Source: Bacillota bacterium (GTDB lineage Bacteria; Bacillota; Clostridia; Oscillospirales; Ruminococcaceae). From it: a stretch of 25,572 nucleotides of DNA. The translations under genes were made by a program, and so were the position numbers. Shown here one piece after another: positions 22,289 through 25,572 of the stretch (within the stretch, counting starts at the first letter, position 1; each line of letters starts with the position of its first letter). The notes beneath the pieces are model-generated. The model was not told the origin of the DNA. It did not search any database and saw nothing but the letters and a program-made list of their open reading frames with translations. The stretch lies in contig JAEZKF010000013.1 of the NCBI GenBank assembly GCA_023415575.1, positions 1 through 25,572 on the forward strand, in the 5' to 3' direction.

Positions 22289-22313
22289 TAAGCTGACACT
22301 TGTATAATCTATT

Positions 22314-22343
22314 AGCAATATCTAAAGTGCTAGCACTATTGCT
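22314..22343. repeat. Nested inverted repeat before the OadG-like gene
   Basis: AGCAATA (22314-22320) and TATTGCT (22337-22343) flank the perfect palindrome AGTGCTAGCACT (22326-22337). TACTATAAT-like text follows (around 22353-22361), so it may be an operator for a local promoter. Confidence 0.35.
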
Positions 22344-22406
22344 GCACGTTGGTACTATAATTTATATAAAGGCTTTATGCTGTATGGCATAAACCAAGGA
22401 AAGGAC

Positions 22407-22589
22407 ATGATTCTGATAATGGGACTGTTCTCGATGTTTGGCAGCGCGGCGCTGGCGATAAACACCCAGGTCCTTGCTGCATCCGGCAGAGTAATGCTGC
22501 TCGGCATGGCCGGTATCTTTGTTGTTATTTTGCTCATCTACTTTATTGTTTTGGGACTTACGAAGTTCTTCCCCGAGAAGAAAGACTAA
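22407..22589 (+). CDS. OadG-like single-helix membrane subunit
   Basis: A 60-residue protein with one strong membrane helix (about 33-53, VMLLGMAGIFVVILLIYFIV) followed by GLTKFFPEKKD. Small gamma subunits of Na+-pumping decarboxylases have this layout, and the gene sits between oadB and proS, which supports the call. The N-terminal 25 residues (MGLFSMFGSAALAINTQVLA) look like a second, weaker hydrophobic segment. ATG 22407 is preferred because AAGGA lies 6 bases upstream; 22377 and 22419 are alternatives. It lacks the longer tail of true OadG, so the assignment is tentative. Confidence 0.65.
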   Translation: MILIMGLFSMFGSAALAINTQVLAASGRVMLLGMAGIFVVILLIYFIVLGLTKFFPEKKD

Positions 22590-22652
22590 TTAATAGCCCA
22601 TTTACACGGGAAAATTTTAACCGCTGGATAAATTGTTAAGGAGTGTTGCGCG

Positions 22653-24089
22653 GTGGATGCACAGAAAAAAATGGTGGAAGCCATAACCCCGATGGATGAA
22701 GATTTTGCGAAATGGTACACGGATATCGTCAAAAAAGCAGATTTGGTTGACTATTCAAGTGTACGCGGCTGTATGGTAATCAGGCCATACGGCTATGCAA
22801 TCTGGGAGAATATCCAGCGCATCTTTGACGCGCGCTTTAAGGAGACGGGGCACGAAAACGTCTATATGCCCATGTTTATCCCCGAAAGCCTTCTGCAGAA
22901 GGAAAAGGACCACGTAGAGGGCTTTGCCCCCGAGGTTGCGTGGATTACCCACGGCGGCGGCGAGAAGCTCAACGAGCGCCTTTGCGTCCGTCCGACCTCT
23001 GAGGTTTTGTTCTGTGAGCACTACGCGCACATCATCAACTCCTACCGCGACCTGCCCAAGCTGTATAACCAGTGGTGCTCGGTCGTTCGCTGGGAAAAGA
23101 CCACCCGCCCCTTCCTGCGCTCGCTGGAGTTTTTGTGGCAGGAGGGTCACACCATGCACGAGACTGCCGAGGAGGCGTGGGAGGAGACTGAGCGCATGCT
23201 TGGCATCTACGCCGACGTATGTGAGCAGTCGCTTGCAATCCCCGTAATCAAGGGCCGCAAGACCGACAAGGAGAAGTTTGCCGGTGCGGTTGCCACCTAT
23301 ACGATAGAGGCGATGATGCACGACGGTAAGGCCCTGCAGAGCGGTACCTCGCACTACTTCGGTGACGGGTTTGCTCGCGCGTTTGGCATCCAGTTTACGG
23401 GCAGAAACAACACGCTTCAGTATCCCCACCAGACCTCGTGGGGTGTATCCACCAGACTGATTGGCGCCCTTATTATGGCGCACGGCGACGACAACGGACT
23501 TGTACTGCCGCCTGCTATTGCACCCATTCAGGTGGTTATTATCCCGGTTGCCCAGCACAAGGAGGGCGTGCTCGATGCAGCACACAAGCTGCTTGAGCGC
23601 TTAAAGCCCATATGCCGCGTAAAGATTGACGACAGCGACAACTCCCCTGGCTGGAAGTACGCCGAGTACGAGATGAAGGGCGTGCCCCTGCGTCTGGAGA
23701 TTGGCCCGAAGGATATCGAGAAGGGCCAGTGCGTACTGGTTCGCCGCGATACGCGCGAGAAGTACTTTGTACCGCTGGATGAGCTTGAGACCAAAATACC
23801 CGAGCTTCTTCAGGCTCTGCACGACGGCATCTACGAGAAGGCCCTAAAAAACCGCGAAAGACGCACCTTTACCGCCAAGAATATGGAGGAGCTCAAAAAG
23901 CTCGCCGAGGCCGAGAGCGGCTTCTACAAGACCATGTGGTGCGGTGACCGCGCCTGCGAGGAGCAGATTAAGGCGGAGGTCGGTCTGTCCTCCCGCTGCA
24001 TGCCCTTTGAGCAAGAGAAGCTTTCCGATACCTGCGTATGCTGCGGCAAGCCTGCCGAAAAGATGATTTACTGGGGCAGGGCATACTAA
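22653..24089 (+). CDS. proS: Prolyl-tRNA synthetase, type 3
   Basis: A 478-residue class II enzyme that charges tRNA-Pro. It is the archaeal/eukaryote-like type 3 form without the editing insertion. Motif 2 is in WEKTTRPFLRSLEFLWQEGH, the proline pocket around TSHYFGDGFARAFGIQF, and motif 3 in WGVSTRLIGALIMAHGDDNG. The anticodon-binding domain follows (about 285-390). A C-terminal zinc-like part ends in CVCCGKPAEKMIYWGRAY, which is diagnostic for type 3. GTG start with AAGGAG 9 bases upstream. No T-box is seen in the short space before it; it may be read with the oadB transcript. Confidence 0.97.
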   Translation: MDAQKKMVEAITPMDEDFAKWYTDIVKKADLVDYSSVRGCMVIRPYGYAIWENIQRIFDARFKETGHENVYMPMFIPESLLQKEKDHVEGFAPEVAWITHGGGEKLNERLCVRPTSEVLFCEHYAHIINSYRDLPKLYNQWCSVVRWEKTTRPFLRSLEFLWQEGHTMHETAEEAWEETERMLGIYADVCEQSLAIPVIKGRKTDKEKFAGAVATYTIEAMMHDGKALQSGTSHYFGDGFARAFGIQFTGRNNTLQYPHQTSWGVSTRLIGALIMAHGDDNGLVLPPAIAPIQVVIIPVAQHKEGVLDAAHKLLERLKPICRVKIDDSDNSPGWKYAEYEMKGVPLRLEIGPKDIEKGQCVLVRRDTREKYFVPLDELETKIPELLQALHDGIYEKALKNRERRTFTAKNMEELKKLAEAESGFYKTMWCGDRACEEQIKAEVGLSSRCMPFEQEKLSDTCVCCGKPAEKMIYWGRAY

Positions 24090-24107
24090 TATCTATCATA
24101 AAATCAT

Positions 24108-24146
24108 ACGGCACGATACCTTTTGGTACCGTGCCGTTATTGTTTT
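24108..24146 (+). terminator. Terminator of proS
   Basis: ACGGCACGATACC (24108-24120) and GGTACCGTGCCGT (24125-24137) form a 13-bp stem with one mismatch and a TTTT loop, followed by TATTGTTTT. Confidence 0.85.
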
Positions 24147-24162
24147 AGCAGCATTTTCAAGT

Positions 24163-24723
24163 TTATAGGCAGGCGCCGTCAATAACGAGCACCGCCTCGC
24201 GGTTAAGCTTTGCTTTCTTTAAATCCAGCCCGTTTTCGCTTTGAATATGTACGCTTTCCACAAGTTCGAGAAATCTCTTTTGGGAAAGACCTAGCTTGCC
24301 ACGCAGGATGGCGGATATCCTTTGTGAGCAGGAATAGTCACTTAAAATGTGTAGGCGTACAACCTCCCGCGGAAGACCTTCCCCGATGACCTCATATTCT
24401 GCCTCGCCAACCTCTGCGCCGTTTTGGCGCAAGAGGGTAACGTCCATCGCGCTTTTCATGGCAAGCAGGTTGTCGTTTGCGTGGTAGCGTTCAAGCAGGG
24501 CGGGGTTCATACTCTGGGGATTTACACGGGATAGGATGGTCATATTCCAGGTGGTGTCGCATACTTCGCATTTATAGATAAGCCAGATAGTGAGGCTTTT
24601 CTTTTGTGCATTGACGCGGAAAAGGCCGGAACTGTGGTAGCATTTCTTTTCGCCGCACTTTTTGCAGTAGCGGATTACGGGCGGCGGGGAGGGGTGGTGC
24701 ACCTCCCACCGGATGGTTTGCAT
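24163..24723 (-). CDS. DUF1062 family protein
   Basis: A 186-residue protein of the DUF1062 type. An N-terminal zinc-ribbon-like part has two CxxC pairs (YCKKCGEKKCYH and YKCEVCDTTWN). A middle part (NPQSMNPALLERYHANDNLL) follows. The last third (LGLSQKRFLELVESVHIQSENG) resembles a helix-turn-helix-like segment before a short strand-rich end (REAVLVIDGACL). The family is uncharacterised; zinc binding is likely from the cysteines. The ATG at 24723 is preceded by AGGAAGGA at 11 bases, and that site can be closed in a hairpin with a sequence upstream. It converges on proS. Confidence 0.85.
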   Translation of the reverse strand: MQTIRWEVHHPSPPPVIRYCKKCGEKKCYHSSGLFRVNAQKKSLTIWLIYKCEVCDTTWNMTILSRVNPQSMNPALLERYHANDNLLAMKSAMDVTLLRQNGAEVGEAEYEVIGEGLPREVVRLHILSDYSCSQRISAILRGKLGLSQKRFLELVESVHIQSENGLDLKKAKLNREAVLVIDGACL

Positions 24724-24734
24724 GATGTCATGTT

Positions 24735-24766
24735 CCTTCCTGTTACAAAACTCTGATACAGGAAGG
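24735..24766 (-). promoter_or_regulatory. Hairpin sequestering the DUF1062 ribosome site
   Basis: On the minus strand, CCTTCCTGT (24766-24758) pairs perfectly with ACAGGAAGG (24743-24735), a 9-bp stem that contains the whole AGGAAGG ribosome site. No T run follows, so it is not a terminator. Confidence 0.5.
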
Positions 24767-24885
24767 CATGAAACGGCGGACTAAAGTAAAGGAAAAGGCT
24801 CAAAACGGTTTCCTCCTCGTTTGATTGATTGCGGTTTTACTGTAACATGGACTATACCACGCAGGCTACCTCAACCTTTCTTCAG

Positions 24886-24927
24886 AAAAAAGATTGGGCG
24901 ATACCCACTGGTATCGCCCAATCTTTT
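24886..24927 (-). terminator. Terminator of the CD3324-family gene
   Basis: AAAAGATTGGGCGATACC (24888-24905) and GGTATCGCCCAATCTTTT (24910-24927) form a perfect 18-bp stem with a 4-base loop. On the minus strand it runs into a T run. It overlaps the TAA stop of the gene. Confidence 0.93.
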
Positions 24928-25204
24928 ATTTGGATTGATTTTTTAGCCGCAACACAATGCGCTGTATGCTCTTTTCAGATAGGTGGTACTTACTTGATAA
25001 GGACGCGTGGTTCAAACCGTTTTGGTAGTCCTTATAGATCAGCGCATCTCGCTGGGCAATCTCCTCGCGAAAGGAGGTGCCGGTGCCCCAAGCCCTTCTT
25101 TTTTCGGGCTTGCGGGGGATATAGATATACGCACCGTCGACGTACCGCCATATCTCTTCAAGCAGCTCTGCGGGCAGAACACCCGTCGCCTTTAAATAGC
25201 TCAT
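24926..25204 (-). CDS. CD3324-family protein (Mor-like helix-turn-helix)
   Basis: A 92-residue protein with the pattern of the Clostridial CD3324 family: YLKATGVLPAELLEEIWRYV, then AYIYIPRKPEKRRAWGTGTS, then RDALIYKDYQNGLNHASLSS and the C-terminal helix-turn-helix YHLSEKSIQRIVLRL. The last part resembles Mor-type transcription activators, so DNA binding is likely, but no target is known. ATG 25204 has AAGGAG at 6 bases; the in-frame ATG at 25258 has no ribosome site and lies in the leader hairpin loop. Upstream are a leader peptide, two competing hairpins and a consensus promoter. Confidence 0.85.
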   Translation of the reverse strand: MSYLKATGVLPAELLEEIWRYVDGAYIYIPRKPEKRRAWGTGTSFREEIAQRDALIYKDYQNGLNHASLSSKYHLSEKSIQRIVLRLKNQSK

Positions 25205-25205
25205 A

Positions 25206-25285
25206 TTGCTCTCCTTATTGTCGATTATCTCGGAGCAGCAAAGGCTATTTTTATTCATTTAACTTTGATTGCAATAGCCTTTGCT
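25206..25285 (-). promoter_or_regulatory. Two mutually exclusive leader hairpins before the CD3324 gene
   Basis: Hairpin A on the minus strand: AGCAAAGGCTATT (25285-25273) pairs perfectly with AATAGCCTTTGCT (25249-25237), with a 23-base loop. Hairpin B: TTGCT-g-CTCC (25241-25232) pairs with GGAGAGCAA (25214-25206), which includes the GGAG of the CD3324 ribosome site. A and B share TTGCT (25241-25237), so forming A should free the ribosome site and forming B should hide it. The first arm of A overlaps the leader-peptide stop codon. Confidence 0.6.
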
Positions 25286-25313
25286 ATGCAATACGAACGA
25301 TGGGATTAAGCAT
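25284..25313 (-). CDS. Leader peptide of 9 residues (MLNPIVRIA)
   Basis: A complete short reading frame, ATG (25313-25311) to TAG (25286-25284), product MLNPIVRIA. It has a strong AAAGGAGGAG ribosome site about 9-11 bases upstream and lies about 30 bases after the predicted transcription start. Its stop codon is the beginning of hairpin A. This fits a leader peptide whose translation or ribosome stalling chooses between the two hairpins. What would stall it is unknown; the short hydrophobic-basic end (IVRIA) is only suggestive of an antibiotic-sensing peptide. Confidence 0.55.
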   Translation of the reverse strand: MLNPIVRIA

Positions 25314-25349
25314 ATAAAAACGCTCCTCCTTTGTCGCTTGTTCCGGTAA

Positions 25350-25378
25350 ATCATACCATCGGTGCAGGAGGCTGTCAA
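25350..25378 (-). promoter_or_regulatory. Promoter of the leader peptide and CD3324 gene
   Basis: On the minus strand, TTGACA (25378-25373), a 17-base spacer and TATGAT (25355-25350). Start near 25343. In the 368 bases from 25205 to the window end I see this promoter, the leader peptide and hairpins, and the outward-facing signals below. Confidence 0.85.
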
Positions 25379-25402
25379 TATTAAAAGAATACGTATTACT
25401 AC

Positions 25403-25432
25403 TTGATATATTTACCATAATTAAAATATAAT
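25403..25432 (+). promoter_or_regulatory. Possible outward promoter at the window end
   Basis: TTGATA (25403-25408), an 18-base AT-rich spacer and TATAAT (25427-25432), with a second TATAAT at 25438-25443. The AT richness lowers confidence. Confidence 0.4.
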
Positions 25433-25514
25433 TGGTTTATAATGTAAAGTCCAATGGTGCTAAGTCAATAGGGAGAGCAAGGAAAAATTCAAGAAAAATC
25501 AGTAAAAAGCTACC

Positions 25515-25572
25515 ATGCGCGATAAAAACGGCAGCACCAATCTAAGCCCTGCCCGGAAAGCTTTCAAAAACA
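25515..25572 (+). CDS. Possible start of a gene cut by the window end
   Basis: An ATG at 25515 opens a frame of at least 19 codons to the end of the window (MRDKNGSTNLSPARKAF...). A TAA lies just upstream in frame, and there is no convincing ribosome site. The product cannot be named from so little sequence. Confidence 0.2.
   Translation, partial: MRDKNGSTNLSPARKAFKN

Noticed and set aside
22326..22337. CIRCE element of the HrcA heat-shock regulator
   Set aside because: The halves resemble TTAGCACTC/GAGTGCTAA, but they abut in reverse order with no 9-base spacer.
22755..23585. Long minus-strand open frame opposite proS
   Set aside because: A shadow of proS codon usage; no ribosome site, promoter or recognisable domains.
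25205..25258. Longer start (ATG 25258) for the CD3324-family protein
   Set aside because: No ribosome site, it lies in a hairpin loop, and the added residues do not match the family; ATG 25204 has AAGGAG.
1..25572. tRNA or rRNA genes, CRISPR arrays, transposases, phage genes, integrase att sites
   Set aside because: No cloverleaf, repeat-spacer series or matching protein motifs were seen on either strand.

Overview
The window looks like chromosome from a low-to-mid-GC Firmicute of class Clostridia, probably an Oscillospiraceae/Ruminococcaceae-type gut anaerobe. The evidence is strong AGGAGG-type ribosome sites, TTGACA/TATAAT promoters, a type-3 prolyl-tRNA synthetase, a Na+-pump decarboxylase beta subunit, a fused MsrA-MsrB, and CD3324-, DUF1062- and PadR/HAAS-type genes. 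No rRNA, tRNA, CRISPR array, transposase or phage structural gene was found. The assignment rests on reading protein motifs, not on a database search.

Layout. (1) 18-1272, minus: a PadR regulator and a HAAS-domain membrane protein behind a strong promoter with a PadR-like operator. (2) 1424-4352, plus: a three-gene ABC-2 exporter (two permeases, one ATPase) with a repeat-like insert before the ATPase. (3) 4368-5423: fused msrAB behind a leader that contains an intrinsic terminator. (4) 5426-6580: divergent trmO-like and yjbQ genes, then an orphan MerR-type operator and a terminator. (5) 6614-9007: a redox cluster of an ArsR regulator, a membrane-anchored thioredoxin, a CcdA-like thiol carrier and an ArsC/Spx-family protein. 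(6) 9026-11441: an unknown lipoprotein, a 62-residue conserved-looking small protein, and a MerR/TipAS regulator with its own operator. (7) 11481-14011, minus: serC-serA with a long structured leader. (8) 14046-15003, minus: a cupin and a NERD-like protein. (9) 15211-20837, plus: a probable operon of a DUF1624 membrane acyltransferase-like protein, a 44-residue membrane peptide, a 1017-residue fusion of an MFS transporter to a family-2 glycoside hydrolase, a YaiI/YqxD protein and a WYL regulator. (10) 20963-24146, plus: an orphan oadB with a structured leader, an OadG-like peptide and proS. (11) 24163-25378, minus: a DUF1062 protein and a CD3324-family protein, the latter behind a 9-codon leader peptide and two competing hairpins.

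The strongest candidates for something undescribed are the single-chain MFS-GH2 protein, which would couple sugar entry to hydrolysis in the cytosol, and the leader-peptide/alternative-hairpin switch in front of the CD3324-family gene. A further theme is the number of genes with structured 5' leaders: msrAB, thioredoxin, serCA, oadB, DUF1062, CD3324 and the 62-residue gene. Thiol redox and methionine repair are also concentrated here (msrAB, thioredoxin, CcdA, ArsC-like). These functional links are inference from gene order and motifs.
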